Assembly (NCBI RefSeq): GCF_902499135.1
Contig: NZ_CABVPR010000026.1
Location: 1 to 64,000 of the forward strand
Origin: Burkholderia dolosa
GTDB taxonomy: Bacteria > Pseudomonadota > Gammaproteobacteria > Burkholderiales > Burkholderiaceae
Length of the DNA stretch: 64,000 nt
Direction of reading: 5' to 3'
Both the position numbers and the translations under genes were made by a program. Positions 7,484 to 16,036 of the stretch are shown piece by piece. The notes below the pieces were generated by a model. The model searched no databases, was not told the DNA's origin, and worked only from the letters and a program-made list of their open reading frames with translations. Each line of letters begins with the position of its first letter. The first letter of the stretch is position 1.

Positions 7484-8896
7484 ATGCAAGTCCAATCGAT
7501 GCATTTCAAGGCACGCGCCGGCCAGAAGCTCGCCGATCAGCGCCTGCAGCAGAACCTGAAGAAGCTGTCGACGAAGTTCGTGTCCGCACGCGCCGACGCG
7601 ATGACCGCGATCGACTTCCCGGCGACCCGTGCCGCGCTGAAGGCGCGCCGCAACCGCGCGCTGGAGAACCTCGACGTGTGGCTCGACGCGTTCGAGCGCG
7701 AGGCGACGCGGCGCGGTACGACGGTGCTGTTCGCGGAAACGACCGCGGACGCCGCGCGGCTCGTCGCGGACATCGCGCGCCGTCACGACGTGAAGAAGGT
7801 GATCAAGACGAAATCGATGGTGTCCGAGGAGATGCAGCTCAACGCCGTGCTCGCGGAGATGGGCGTGCAGTCGATCGAGACGGATCTCGGCGAATACATC
7901 CTGCAGATCAACGGCAACGAGCCGCCGAGCCACATCATTGCGCCCGTCGTGCACAAGGACAAGAACGAGATCGCCGACCTGTTCGCGCGTACGCACGGCC
8001 GCGCGCGGCTCACCGAGATTCCCGACATGACGCGCGAGGCGCGCGAAGTGCTGCGTCCGCATTTCATGTCGGCCGACATGGGCGTGACCGGCGGCAACTT
8101 CGTGATTGCCGAGACGGGCTCGGTCGCGATCGTGACGAACGAAGGGAACGAAGGGATGTGCACGGTGATGCCGCGCGTGCACGTCGCGGTGACCGGGATC
8201 GAGAAGGTGCTGCCGACGCTCGAGGATCTCGCGACCGCGATGCGCCTGCTGCCGCGCTCGGCGACCGGGCAGAAGACGTCGAACTATTTTTCGCTGCTGA
8301 CCGGGCCGCGCGGCCCGGGCGACGAGGACGGACCCGAGCACAACTACGTGGTGCTCGTCGACGGCGGTCGCACCGGGCTGCTCGGCGGCGAGTTTCAGGA
8401 GATGCTGCGCTGCATCCGGTGCGGCGCATGCATGAATCATTGTCCGGTGTACCAGAAGGTCGGCGGCCATACGTACGGCTGGGTCTACCCGGGACCGATG
8501 GGGTCCGTGCTGACGCCCAGCTACGTCGGCCTCGATCGCGCGCTCGACCTGCCGCAGGCCGCGACGCTCTGCGGCGAGTGCGATAGCGTGTGCCCGGTCG
8601 GGATTCCGTTGTCGCAACTGTTGCGCACGCTGCGCGAAAAGCAGGTCGAGCGGCACCTGCGTCCGTGGCGCGAGCGGGCGGCGCTGGCCGCGTGGGGCTT
8701 CGTCGCCAGGCGGCCGCTGCTCTATGCGTTGACGACGAAGCTCGCGGTGCGCGTCCTCGAACGGCTCGGCGGCAGCGGCGGCACGCTGCGGCGGCTGCCG
8801 ATGATGGCCGGATGGATGGATACGCGCGATCTGCCGACACCGACCGGCCGCACGTTCCGCGAACTGTACGCCGCGTCGCAAAGTCACCTCGGCTGA
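7484..8896 (+). CDS. lutB: L-lactate oxidation Fe-S protein, LutB/LldF (YkgF) family
   Basis: Iron-sulfur subunit of the lactate-oxidation complex, 470 residues, matching the family. The N-terminal LUD domain (about residues 60-290) carries DMGVTGGNFVIAETGS. Two ferredoxin-type [4Fe-4S] motifs follow: CIRCGACMNHCPVYQ and CGECDSVCPVGIPL. The C-terminal 100 residues are the family's DUF3390-like tail. The start could also be the ATG at 7499 (MHFKARAG). It is co-transcribed with lutA. The next genes are unrelated, so lutC is missing from the locus. Confidence 0.9.
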   Translation: MQVQSMHFKARAGQKLADQRLQQNLKKLSTKFVSARADAMTAIDFPATRAALKARRNRALENLDVWLDAFEREATRRGTTVLFAETTADAARLVADIARRHDVKKVIKTKSMVSEEMQLNAVLAEMGVQSIETDLGEYILQINGNEPPSHIIAPVVHKDKNEIADLFARTHGRARLTEIPDMTREAREVLRPHFMSADMGVTGGNFVIAETGSVAIVTNEGNEGMCTVMPRVHVAVTGIEKVLPTLEDLATAMRLLPRSATGQKTSNYFSLLTGPRGPGDEDGPEHNYVVLVDGGRTGLLGGEFQEMLRCIRCGACMNHCPVYQKVGGHTYGWVYPGPMGSVLTPSYVGLDRALDLPQAATLCGECDSVCPVGIPLSQLLRTLREKQVERHLRPWRERAALAAWGFVARRPLLYALTTKLAVRVLERLGGSGGTLRRLPMMAGWMDTRDLPTPTGRTFRELYAASQSHLG

Positions 8897-8980
8897 CGAC
8901 TGTTCGCACAACGGCAACAGTGCATTCGCTATTTACATATTTATCTTGATAGGTGCGGTCTATAGAATCCTGCCTGTACT

Positions 8981-9001
8981 CCCCGGAATCGGGTTCCGGG
9001 G
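8981..9001 (+). other. Perfect hairpin in the leader of the small membrane-protein gene
   Basis: CCCCGGAA-TCGGG-TTCCGGGG, an 8 bp perfect stem. It lies 9 bases upstream of the GGAGG ribosome site of the gene at 9024 and has no T run, so it looks like an mRNA leader structure rather than a terminator. Confidence 0.45.
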
Positions 9002-9023
9002 AAGAGTCAAGGAGGTCCGCATC

Positions 9024-9251
9024 ATGAGAAAGACAATATCGATGTACTGGCCGCTCGCGATCGTCGTACCGCTTGCTGCGGCCGCGTATCTGCACGCGAT
9101 GTCCGACGCGCCGTCGCGCGGCCCGCTCGCGGTTCATCAGGCATCGGCCGAACTGGCACGCGCGGTATCGTTCGGGCTCGTCGGCGATTCCGCCAAGTCG
9201 CTCCCCGCTGCCGCGGGCGACGTCGCGCTTGCCGCGCCGAAGACGCTGTAA
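9024..9251 (+). CDS. Small predicted membrane-anchored protein, unknown function
   Basis: I do not recognise this 75-residue product. It starts MRKTISMYWPLAIVVPLAA: two positive charges, then a single hydrophobic segment (about residues 8-24) that could be a signal anchor. A 50-residue Ala/Ser-rich exported or cytoplasmic tail follows, without cysteines. The ATG at 9024 has an almost perfect ribosome site (AAGGAGG, 8 bases upstream), which argues that it is real. A hairpin lies in its leader and a long stem-loop just past its stop. It sits between lutB and the phosphatase gene, with no clear link to either. Confidence 0.6.
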   Translation: MRKTISMYWPLAIVVPLAAAAYLHAMSDAPSRGPLAVHQASAELARAVSFGLVGDSAKSLPAAAGDVALAAPKTL

Positions 9252-9253
9252 TG

Positions 9254-9286
9254 CATCACGCCGTCGCTTTGCGCGACGGCGTGATG
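9254..9286 (+). terminator. Long stem-loop after the small membrane-protein gene
   Basis: CATCACGCCGTCGC and its exact reverse complement form a 14 bp stem around a 5-base loop directly after the stop codon. There is no T run (it is followed by TCGGGCGCC). It may be a weak terminator or a 3' end stabiliser. Confidence 0.5.
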
Positions 9287-9352
9287 TCGGGCGCCTTTGT
9301 ATAATGGCGCGTTCTTGTCCCACGCGGCCCGCCGCGGCTTTCCGATAGTGCG

Positions 9353-9835
9353 ATGACCCGCGTAGCAATCTGTTTCGTCTGTCTGGGCAACATCTGCCGT
9401 TCGCCCACCGCCGAAGGCGTGATGCGTCATCAAATCGAGGTCGCCGGCCTCGCAGACCGCATCGACGTCGATTCGGCCGGCACCGGCGACTGGCATGTCG
9501 GCGAGCCGCCCGACTCGCGCGCACAAGCTGCCGCGCGCACCCGCGGCTACGATCTGTCGGCGCTGCGCGCCCGGCAGGTGAGCGCCGCCGATTTCGAGCG
9601 TTTCGATCTGCTGCTCGCAATGGACGAGGCCAATCTCGCGGAGCTGCGCCGCCGCTGCCCGCCGCAACATCGCGACAAGGTGCGGCTGCTGATGGAGTTC
9701 GCGCCGGATGCGAGCGAAACGGAAGTGGCCGATCCCTATTTCGGCGGTGCGCAAGGTTTCGAGCAGGTGCTCGATCAGGTCGAGCGCGCGTGCGCGGGCT
9801 TGCTGACGGCACTGCAAGCGCGAAGCGGGTACTGA
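9353..9835 (+). CDS. Low molecular weight protein-tyrosine phosphatase
   Basis: Cytosolic phosphatase of 160 residues. The active-site P-loop C-X5-R is at C10-R16 (VCLGNICRSPTAEG) and the general acid aspartate is in VADPYFGG near residue 125, both diagnostic of the family. It may dephosphorylate a BY-kinase or other phosphotyrosine proteins, but no exopolysaccharide or kinase genes are nearby. It lies 117 bp upstream of iscR, which has its own regulated promoter, so the two are probably separate units. Confidence 0.9.
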   Translation: MTRVAICFVCLGNICRSPTAEGVMRHQIEVAGLADRIDVDSAGTGDWHVGEPPDSRAQAAARTRGYDLSALRARQVSAADFERFDLLLAMDEANLAELRRRCPPQHRDKVRLLMEFAPDASETEVADPYFGGAQGFEQVLDQVERACAGLLTALQARSGY

Positions 9836-9883
9836 CGGCGGCTCGTTATTCAGCGACCTGCGAATACCCTTTCCAAGACATGG

Positions 9884-9908
9884 ATACTTGACTAAAAACG
9901 TCAAATAT
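9884..9908. promoter_or_regulatory. Type-1 IscR box 1
   Basis: The 25 bp element runs from ATACTTGACT to CGTCAAATAT, matching the known type-1 IscR pattern in which [2Fe-2S]-IscR represses isc. It covers the -35 hexamer of the iscR promoter. Confidence 0.75.
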
Positions 9909-9915
9909 TTATACT
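9888..9915 (+). promoter_or_regulatory. iscR promoter (-35/-10)
   Basis: TTGACT (9888-9893), a 16 bp spacer and TATACT (9910-9915), each five of six to consensus. The -35 lies in IscR box 1 and the -10 in box 2, the layout expected for negative autoregulation by holo-IscR. Transcription should start near 9922. Confidence 0.7.
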
Positions 9916-9935
9916 TGACCAAAATCGTCAAGATT
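9911..9935. promoter_or_regulatory. Type-1 IscR box 2
   Basis: A second copy, ATACTTGACC to CGTCAAGATT, begins 27 bp after the first. It covers the -10 element and the predicted transcription start. Confidence 0.75.
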
Positions 9936-9952
9936 GCAGTCCCCTAGACACC

Positions 9953-10492
9953 ATGAGACTCACCACCAAAGGCCGTTTCGCCGTCACGGCGATGATTGAC
10001 TTGGCACTGCGCCAGGAGCAGGGCCCGGTGACGCTTGCAGGCATCAGCCAGCGCCAGCGGATTTCGCTCTCGTATCTCGAACAACTGTTCGGCAAGCTGC
10101 GCAGGCATGAAATCGTCGAATCCGTGCGCGGGCCGGGCGGCGGCTACAACCTCGCGCGCCGTGCGCAGGACGTAACCGTTGCCGACATCATCATCGCGGT
10201 CGACGAGCCGCTCGACGCCACGCAGTGCGGCGGCAAAGGCACGTGCGACGGCTCGAAGCAGCCGGACGGCCATTGCATGACGCACGAACTCTGGTCGACG
10301 CTGAACCAGAAGATGGTCGAATATCTCGACTCCGTGTCGCTGCAGGATCTCGTCGATCAGCAGCGCGCACGCGAGGGCGCTCCGGCGGTGCTGCGCGACC
10401 GGCGTACGCCGGAACCCGTCGCGGCGGCACCCGAACCGGTGCGCACGATGCCGCTCGGTCCCAATTCCGTGTTCAACATCGCGAGTTCGTGA
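9953..10492 (+). CDS. iscR: Fe-S cluster assembly regulator IscR
   Basis: Rrf2-family regulator that senses cellular Fe-S status through its own [2Fe-2S] cluster and represses the isc operon when loaded. The 179-residue protein has a winged helix (about 1-65) with the recognition segment [14 protein letters not shown]. Candidate cluster ligands are C92, C98 and C108, plus H111 in the MTHELW segment. The gap between the second and third cysteine is ten residues instead of the six in E. coli (C98 to C104), because of a four-residue insertion. The C-terminal 45 residues are Pro/Ala/Arg-rich and likely disordered. It heads the isc operon and is autoregulated through the two boxes upstream. Confidence 0.95.
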   Translation: MRLTTKGRFAVTAMIDLALRQEQGPVTLAGISQRQRISLSYLEQLFGKLRRHEIVESVRGPGGGYNLARRAQDVTVADIIIAVDEPLDATQCGGKGTCDGSKQPDGHCMTHELWSTLNQKMVEYLDSVSLQDLVDQQRAREGAPAVLRDRRTPEPVAAAPEPVRTMPLGPNSVFNIASS

Positions 10493-10553
10493 GCGCGAAC
10501 GCGCGCGACCTCATAACGCACATAGTCCCTGCACAGAGTATCCGGAGCGACAG

Positions 10554-11777
10554 ATGACCCAACAGACCCTCCACCTGCCCATCTATATGGATTACAGCGC
10601 GACGACGCCGGTCGATCCGCGCGTGGTCGACAAGATGGTGCCGTATCTGCGCGAGCAGTTCGGCAACCCCGCGTCGCGCAGCCACGCATACGGCTGGGAC
10701 GCGGAGCGCGCGGTCGAGGAAGCGCGCGAGCAGGTGGCCGCGCTCGTGAACGCCGATCCGCGCGAGATCATCTGGACGTCGGGCGCCACGGAGTCGGACA
10801 ACCTGGCGATCAAGGGCGCGGCGAACTTCTACAAGGGCAAGGGCAAGCACATCGTCACGGTGAAGACCGAGCACAAGGCCGTGCTCGATACGTGCCGTGA
10901 ACTCGAGCGCGACGGCTTCGAGGTCACCTACCTCGACGTGAAGGAAAACGGCCTGATCGATCTCGACGTATTCAAGGCCGCGCTGCGCGCCGACACGATT
11001 CTCGTATCCGTGATGCACGTGAACAACGAGATCGGCGTGATCCAGGACATCGAGACGATCGGCGAGATCTGCCGCGAGAAGGGCATCGTGTTCCACGTCG
11101 ATGCCGCGCAGGCGACCGGCAAGGTCGAGATCGACCTCGCGAAGCTGAAGGTCGACCTGATGTCGTTCTCCGCGCACAAGACGTACGGTCCGAAGGGCAT
11201 CGGCGCGCTGTACGTGCGCCGCAAGCCGCGCGTGCGCATCGAAGCGCAGATGCACGGCGGCGGTCACGAGCGCGGCATGCGGTCGGGCACGTTGCCGACG
11301 CACCAGATCGTCGGCATGGGCGAAGCGTTCCGCATCGCGCGCGAGGAAATGGCGACCGAGAACGAGCGTATCCGCATGCTGCGCGACAAGCTGCTGCGCG
11401 GCCTGTCGCAAATCGAGGAAACGTACGTGAACGGCGACATGGAGCACCGTGTCCCGCACAACCTGAACATCAGCTTCAACTTCATCGAAGGCGAGTCGCT
11501 GATCATGGCGATCAAGGATGTCGCGGTGTCGTCGGGCTCCGCGTGCACGTCGGCGTCGCTCGAGCCGTCGTACGTGCTGCGTGCGCTCGGCCGCAACGAC
11601 GAGCTCGCGCACAGCTCGATCCGCTTCACGGTCGGCCGCTTCACGACGGAGCAGGAAGTCGACTATGTGATCGACCTGCTGAACAGCAAGATCGCGAAGC
11701 TGCGCGAGCTGTCGCCGCTTTGGGAAATGCACCAGGAAGGCATCGATCTGTCGACGATCGAATGGGCCGCACACTGA
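10554..11777 (+). CDS. iscS: Cysteine desulfurase IscS
   Basis: PLP enzyme that takes sulfur from L-cysteine and passes it as persulfide to IscU, and also to tRNA-thiolation partners. The 407-residue protein has the N-terminal [15 protein letters not shown] motif, the PLP-lysine region [12 protein letters not shown], and the mobile-loop catalytic cysteine in [17 protein letters not shown]. These match the group I desulfurases of ISC systems. It lies 61 bp after iscR and 68 bp before iscU. Confidence 0.97.
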   Translation: MTQQTLHLPIYMDYSATTPVDPRVVDKMVPYLREQFGNPASRSHAYGWDAERAVEEAREQVAALVNADPREIIWTSGATESDNLAIKGAANFYKGKGKHIVTVKTEHKAVLDTCRELERDGFEVTYLDVKENGLIDLDVFKAALRADTILVSVMHVNNEIGVIQDIETIGEICREKGIVFHVDAAQATGKVEIDLAKLKVDLMSFSAHKTYGPKGIGALYVRRKPRVRIEAQMHGGGHERGMRSGTLPTHQIVGMGEAFRIAREEMATENERIRMLRDKLLRGLSQIEETYVNGDMEHRVPHNLNISFNFIEGESLIMAIKDVAVSSGSACTSASLEPSYVLRALGRNDELAHSSIRFTVGRFTTEQEVDYVIDLLNSKIAKLRELSPLWEMHQEGIDLSTIEWAAH

Positions 11778-11845
11778 ACGCCGCATCGGAATACACCCGC
11801 GGGCGGATTGCGCACGCAGACGTAACGAGTCAAGGAGTCTGAGTC

Positions 11846-12253
11846 ATGTCTTACAGCAACAAGGTTCTGGATCACTACGAAAACCCGCGTAACGTCGGTT
11901 CGTTCGCGAAGGACGACGACGCGGTCGGCACGGGCATGGTCGGCGCGCCGGCATGCGGCGACGTGATGAAGCTGCAGATTCGTGTCGGCGCCGACGGCGT
12001 GATCGAAGACGCGAAGTTCAAGACGTACGGCTGCGGTTCCGCGATCGCGTCGAGCTCGCTCGTCACCGAATGGGTGAAGGGCAAGACGCTCGACGAAGCG
12101 CTCGCGATCAAGAACACGCAGATCGCCGAAGAACTCGCGCTGCCGCCGGTGAAGATCCACTGCTCGATCCTCGCGGAAGACGCGATCAAGGCAGCCGTGG
12201 CCGACTACAAGAAGCGCCACGACACGAAGGAAAGCGATCAGGCAGCGGCCTGA
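11846..12253 (+). CDS. iscU: Fe-S cluster scaffold IscU
   Basis: Scaffold on which [2Fe-2S] clusters are built before HscBA-assisted transfer. The 135-residue protein has all three ligand cysteines, C37, C63 and C106, and the modulating aspartate D39 (ACGD). The HscA-recognition peptide LPPVK is at residues 99-103. A ribosome site AAGGAG precedes the ATG. Confidence 0.97.
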   Translation: MSYSNKVLDHYENPRNVGSFAKDDDAVGTGMVGAPACGDVMKLQIRVGADGVIEDAKFKTYGCGSAIASSSLVTEWVKGKTLDEALAIKNTQIAEELALPPVKIHCSILAEDAIKAAVADYKKRHDTKESDQAAA

Positions 12254-12317
12254 GCGCGAGAGCGGCTTGTGAAGGGAACGCGGCGCGCCTTACGTGACGC
12301 GCCGCGGCAAGGACATC

Positions 12318-12641
12318 ATGGCAATTACACTGACCGAAAAAGCAGCACAGCACGTCCAGAAGTACCTCGTCCGCCGCGGCAAGGGTGTGGGCCTGCGGCT
12401 TGGCGTTCGCACGACCGGGTGCTCGGGGCTCGCGTACAAGCTCGAGTATGTCGACGAGCTCGCCCCTGAGGATCAGGTGTTCGAGAGCCATGGCGTGAAG
12501 GTCGTCGTCGACCCGAAGAGCCTCGCCTACATCGACGGCACCGAGCTCGACTTCGCGCGCGAAGGCCTGAATGAAGGGTTCAAGTTCAACAACCCGAACG
12601 TCAAGGACGAGTGCGGCTGCGGCGAATCGTTCCGCGTGTGA
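12318..12641 (+). CDS. iscA: A-type Fe-S carrier IscA
   Basis: A-type carrier that delivers iron or clusters to target apoproteins. The 107-residue product has the three conserved cysteines C35 (TTGCSGL), C99 and C101 (ECGCGESF). The ATG at 12318 ([10 protein letters not shown]) was preferred over the in-frame ATG at 12294 because homology starts there and the upstream codons look untranslated. A terminator-like hairpin lies just after the gene. Confidence 0.95.
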   Translation: MAITLTEKAAQHVQKYLVRRGKGVGLRLGVRTTGCSGLAYKLEYVDELAPEDQVFESHGVKVVVDPKSLAYIDGTELDFAREGLNEGFKFNNPNVKDECGCGESFRV

Positions 12642-12670
12642 CGCGGGCGTTTCCGCACGATGCGGGCAAG

Positions 12671-12692
12671 AGGCGGCACGAGCCGCCTTTTT
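12671..12692 (+). terminator. Terminator-like hairpin between iscA and hscB
   Basis: AGGCGGC-ACGA-GCCGCCT with a run of six T (12687-12692), a compact intrinsic terminator. It lies inside the isc operon, so it probably attenuates and lowers hscB-hscA-fdx-iscX expression relative to iscSUA. Attenuation is inference from position. Confidence 0.6.
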
Positions 12693-12737
12693 AATGTGCG
12701 GCGTTTGCCGCACCACGAACCGGAATTGAACGCGACG

Positions 12738-13265
12738 ATGGTTTCGCTGAAAGACAGCCACTTCGATCTGTTTCATCTGCCGGCGCAATTCGCGCTCGAC
12801 GAAGCGGCGCTTGATGCCGCGTATCGCACGGTGCAGACGCAGGTGCATCCGGACCGTTTCGCCGCGGCCGGCGATGCGCAGAAACGCATCGCGATGCAAT
12901 GGGCGACGCGCGCGAACGAAGCGTATCGCACGCTGCGCGATCCGCTGAAGCGCGCGACCTATCTGCTGTCGCTGCGCGGCGTCGACGTCGGCGCGGAAAA
13001 CAACACCGCGATGGAGCCGGCATTCCTGATGCAGCAGATGGAGTGGCGCGAAGGCATCGAGGATGCCGCGGCCGCTCGCAACGTCGACGCGCTCGATGCG
13101 CTGCTTGCCGAATTGCGCGACGAAAAGCGCGTGCGCCTGGAGCGCCTCGGCACGCTGCTGGACAACGGCGCCGATCAGGCTGCCGCCGAAGCCGTGCGTC
13201 AGCTGATGTTCATTGAACGCGTCGCGTCGGAAGTGACCGCGCAGATCGAGCGTCTCGAAACTTAA
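12738..13265 (+). CDS. hscB: J-domain co-chaperone HscB
   Basis: J-protein that brings IscU to HscA and stimulates its ATPase. The 175-residue product has the J-domain HPD motif at H37-D39 and a C-terminal three-helix IscU-binding domain (about residues 95-175). The ATG at 12738 ([12 protein letters not shown]) was chosen because an upstream in-frame ATG at 12660 would place the terminator-like hairpin inside the coding region and adds non-homologous residues. A hairpin CGCGTGCC-TCGC-GGCACGCG (13267-13286) lies between this gene and hscA. Confidence 0.93.
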   Translation: MVSLKDSHFDLFHLPAQFALDEAALDAAYRTVQTQVHPDRFAAAGDAQKRIAMQWATRANEAYRTLRDPLKRATYLLSLRGVDVGAENNTAMEPAFLMQQMEWREGIEDAAAARNVDALDALLAELRDEKRVRLERLGTLLDNGADQAAAEAVRQLMFIERVASEVTAQIERLET

Positions 13266-13319
13266 CCGCGTGCCTCGCGGCACGCGCAGCAAACGGGCCG
13301 AGCGCCCGAACGAACCAAG

Positions 13320-15188
13320 ATGGCTTTACTGCAAATTTCCGAACCGGGCATGGCGCCGGCGCCGCATCAGCGGCGACTCGCCGTCGGGATCGACCTCGGC
13401 ACGACGAACTCGCTCGTCGCGGCCGTGCGCAACAGCGTGCCCGAAGTGCTGCCGGACGAGGCGGGCCGCGTGCTGCTGCCGTCGGTGGTCCGATATCTGG
13501 AGAAGGGCGGCCGCCGTATCGGTCATGACGCGAAAGCGCAAGCCGCGACCGATCCGCGCAACACGATCGTGTCGGTCAAGCGCTTCATGGGGCGCGGCAA
13601 GGCCGAGGTCGAAGGTGCGGCGAATGCGCCGTACGAATTCGTCGACGCGCCGGGCATGGTGCAGATCCGCACCGTCGACGGCGTAAAGAGTCCGGTCGAA
13701 GTGTCGGCCGAGATTCTGGCGACGCTGCGCCAGCGCGCCGAAGACACGCTCGGCGACGAGCTGGTCGGCGCGGTGATCACGGTCCCCGCATATTTCGACG
13801 ATGCGCAGCGCCAGGCGACGAAAGACGCCGCGCGACTGGCCGGCATCAACGTGCTGCGGCTGCTGAACGAGCCGACTGCTGCCGCGATCGCATACGGTCT
13901 CGACAACGCTGCGGAAGGCCTCTACGCGGTGTACGACCTCGGCGGCGGCACGTTCGATCTGTCGATCCTGAAACTGACGAAAGGCGTGTTCGAGGTGCTG
14001 GCTGCGGGCGGCGACTCCGCGCTCGGCGGCGACGATTTCGATCACGCGCTGTTCGACCACGTGCTCGCGCAGGCCGGCATCGACGCGCAGACGCTCGCGC
14101 CCGAGGACGTCCGGCTGCTGCTCGATCGCGTGCGCGTGTTGAAGGAGGCGCTGTCGTCCGCGCCGCAGGCGTCGCTCGACGTGACGCTGTCGAGCGGCGT
14201 GCGGCTCGTGCAGACGATCGCGCACGACACGTTCGCGTCGCTCGTCGAGCCGCTCGTGCAGCGCACGCTGACGCCGACGCGCAAGGCGCTGCGCGACGCG
14301 CAGGTGACGACAGCCGACATCAAGGGCGTCGTGCTGGTCGGCGGCGCGACGCGCATGCCGGTGATTCGCGCGGCCGTCGAGCGGTTTTTCGGCCAGCCGC
14401 CGCTCGTCAATCTCGATCCGGATCAGGTCGTCGCGCTCGGCGCGGCGATCCAGGCCGATCTGCTCGCGGGCAACCGCGGCAATGGCGACGACTGGCTGCT
14501 GCTCGACGTGATTCCGCTGTCGCTCGGCGTCGAGACGATGGGCGGGCTCGTCGAGAAGATCATTCCGCGCAATTCGACGATTCCGATCGCGCGTGCGCAG
14601 GAATTCACGACGTTCAAGGACGGGCAGACCGCGATGGCGATCCACGTCGTGCAGGGCGAGCGCGAGCTCGTCGCCGACTGCCGGTCGCTCGCGCGCTTCG
14701 AGCTGCGCGGCATCCCGCCGATGACGGCCGGCGCCGCGCGGATCCGCGTCACGTACCAGGTCGATGCGGACGGGCTGCTGTCGGTGTTTGCGCGCGAACA
14801 GCAGTCGGGCGTCGAGGCGTCGGTCGTCGTGAAGCCGTCGTACGGCCTCGCCGACGACGACATCGCGAAGATGCTCGAGGACAGCTTCAAGACCGCCGAA
14901 GTCGACATGCGCGCGCGCGCGCTGCGCGAGGCGCAAGTGGAGGCGCAGCGGATGATCGAGGCGACGCAGGCCGCGCTCGCCGCGGACGGCGAACTGCTCG
15001 ATGCGGCCGAACGCGCGCGGATCGACGCGCTCGTCGCCGCGCTGGCTTCGATCGCGCCGGGCGACGACGCGGACGCGATCGAAGCGGCGACGAAGGCGCT
15101 TGCCGACGGCACCGACGAATTCGCGGCGCGCCGGATGGACAAGAGCATCCGCCGCGCGCTGTCGGGCCGCCGCCTCGACGACATCTGA
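13320..15188 (+). CDS. hscA: Hsp70-type chaperone HscA
   Basis: Specialised DnaK-like ATPase that binds the LPPVK peptide of IscU and drives cluster release. The 622 residues match the family (E. coli 616). The nucleotide-binding domain shows [24 protein letters not shown] and VGGATRMP. The substrate-binding domain begins near residue 395 ([13 protein letters not shown]) and a helical lid ends the protein. It starts 54 bp after hscB. Confidence 0.96.
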   Translation: MALLQISEPGMAPAPHQRRLAVGIDLGTTNSLVAAVRNSVPEVLPDEAGRVLLPSVVRYLEKGGRRIGHDAKAQAATDPRNTIVSVKRFMGRGKAEVEGAANAPYEFVDAPGMVQIRTVDGVKSPVEVSAEILATLRQRAEDTLGDELVGAVITVPAYFDDAQRQATKDAARLAGINVLRLLNEPTAAAIAYGLDNAAEGLYAVYDLGGGTFDLSILKLTKGVFEVLAAGGDSALGGDDFDHALFDHVLAQAGIDAQTLAPEDVRLLLDRVRVLKEALSSAPQASLDVTLSSGVRLVQTIAHDTFASLVEPLVQRTLTPTRKALRDAQVTTADIKGVVLVGGATRMPVIRAAVERFFGQPPLVNLDPDQVVALGAAIQADLLAGNRGNGDDWLLLDVIPLSLGVETMGGLVEKIIPRNSTIPIARAQEFTTFKDGQTAMAIHVVQGERELVADCRSLARFELRGIPPMTAGAARIRVTYQVDADGLLSVFAREQQSGVEASVVVKPSYGLADDDIAKMLEDSFKTAEVDMRARALREAQVEAQRMIEATQAALAADGELLDAAERARIDALVAALASIAPGDDADAIEAATKALADGTDEFAARRMDKSIRRALSGRRLDDI

Positions 15189-15275
15189 CCGAATCGCTGC
15201 GCGTCGGCCGGCGACGGCCCGCGCGATATTGAACCGTGCGGCGCTCGACGCCGCACCCTGACTGACGGAACGGAC

Positions 15276-15617
15276 ATGCCTCAACTGGTGGTGCTGCCTC
15301 ACGTCGAACTGTGCCCGGACGGCGCAGTGATCGACGCGACGCCCGGCAAGAGTATTTGCGACAACCTGCTCGACAACGGAATCGAGATCGAACACGCATG
15401 CGAGAAGTCTTGCGCGTGCACGACGTGCCACGTCGTGATCCGCGAAGGCTTCAACGAGCTCGATCCGTCCGAAGAGGACGAGGACGACCTGCTCGACAAG
15501 GCGTGGGGCCTCGAGCCGACGTCGCGGCTGTCGTGCCAGGCGATCGTGAAGGAGGACTCTGATCTCGTCGTCGAGATTCCGAAGTACTCGATCAATCACG
15601 CGAAGGAAAATCACTGA
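15276..15617 (+). CDS. fdx: ISC-type [2Fe-2S] ferredoxin
   Basis: Electron donor for cluster assembly. The 113-residue protein has ligand cysteines C42, C48, C51 and C87, with an extra C46 typical of adrenodoxin-like ISC ferredoxins. The Asp/Glu-rich patch SEEDEDDLLD (about 65-74) is the usual docking surface for partner proteins. It sits between hscA and iscX, as in E. coli. Confidence 0.95.
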   Translation: MPQLVVLPHVELCPDGAVIDATPGKSICDNLLDNGIEIEHACEKSCACTTCHVVIREGFNELDPSEEDEDDLLDKAWGLEPTSRLSCQAIVKEDSDLVVEIPKYSINHAKENH

Positions 15618-15684
15618 CGGGTCGGCACTGCCGGCGGGGCGGTTCCCGTTCGGCGGCCCGGCCGCGCACGCGGGAGAGCAGGCA

Positions 15685-15894
15685 ATGAAATGGACCGATT
15701 CGCGCGAAATCGCCATCGCGCTTGCAGACAAGCATCCGGACGTCGATCCGCAGCGCATCAACTTCGTCGATCTGCGCGAATGGGTGATCGCGCTCGACGG
15801 CTTCGACGACGATCCGAATCGCTCGGGCGAGAAGATCCTCGAAGCGATCCAGGCGCACTGGATCGACGAATCGGACTTCGACGACGAAGACTGA
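15685..15894 (+). CDS. iscX: IscX, Fe-S assembly accessory protein
   Basis: Small acidic protein (69 residues) that binds IscS and iron and tunes the desulfurase rate. It starts MKWTDSREIAIALADKHPD and ends in the family's acidic helix, ESDFDDED. It is the last gene of the isc operon, before two consecutive terminators. Its presence and order match gammaproteobacterial isc operons. Confidence 0.94.
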   Translation: MKWTDSREIAIALADKHPDVDPQRINFVDLREWVIALDGFDDDPNRSGEKILEAIQAHWIDESDFDDED

Positions 15895-15896
15895 GC

Positions 15897-15929
15897 GGCG
15901 CGGCGGCGTGATGCGCCGCGCCTCTTTTT
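15897..15929 (+). terminator. First terminator of the isc operon
   Basis: GGCGCGGCG and CGCCGCGCC arms with an 8-base loop, then CTCTTTTT. It begins three bases after the iscX stop. Confidence 0.75.
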
Positions 15930-15941
15930 CCCGATGAAGAG

Positions 15942-15978
15942 AAACGGCTCGCGATGCGGATGCATCGCGAGCCGTTTT
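15942..15978. terminator. Second terminator of the isc operon
   Basis: A 16 bp perfect stem (AAACGGCTCGCGATGC and its complement) with a GGAT loop and T runs on both strands. It could also end transcription of the convergent glycine-zipper gene, 59 bp away. Confidence 0.85.
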
Positions 15979-16036
15979 CGTTGTCGCGTCGCGCAGGGCG
16001 CCGAATTGCCGGCCGGCGGCCCGCGCGTCGTCAGCC

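Noticed and set aside
12660-12737. In-frame upstream start for hscB.
   Set aside because: It would translate through the terminator-like hairpin and adds residues not seen in HscB proteins.
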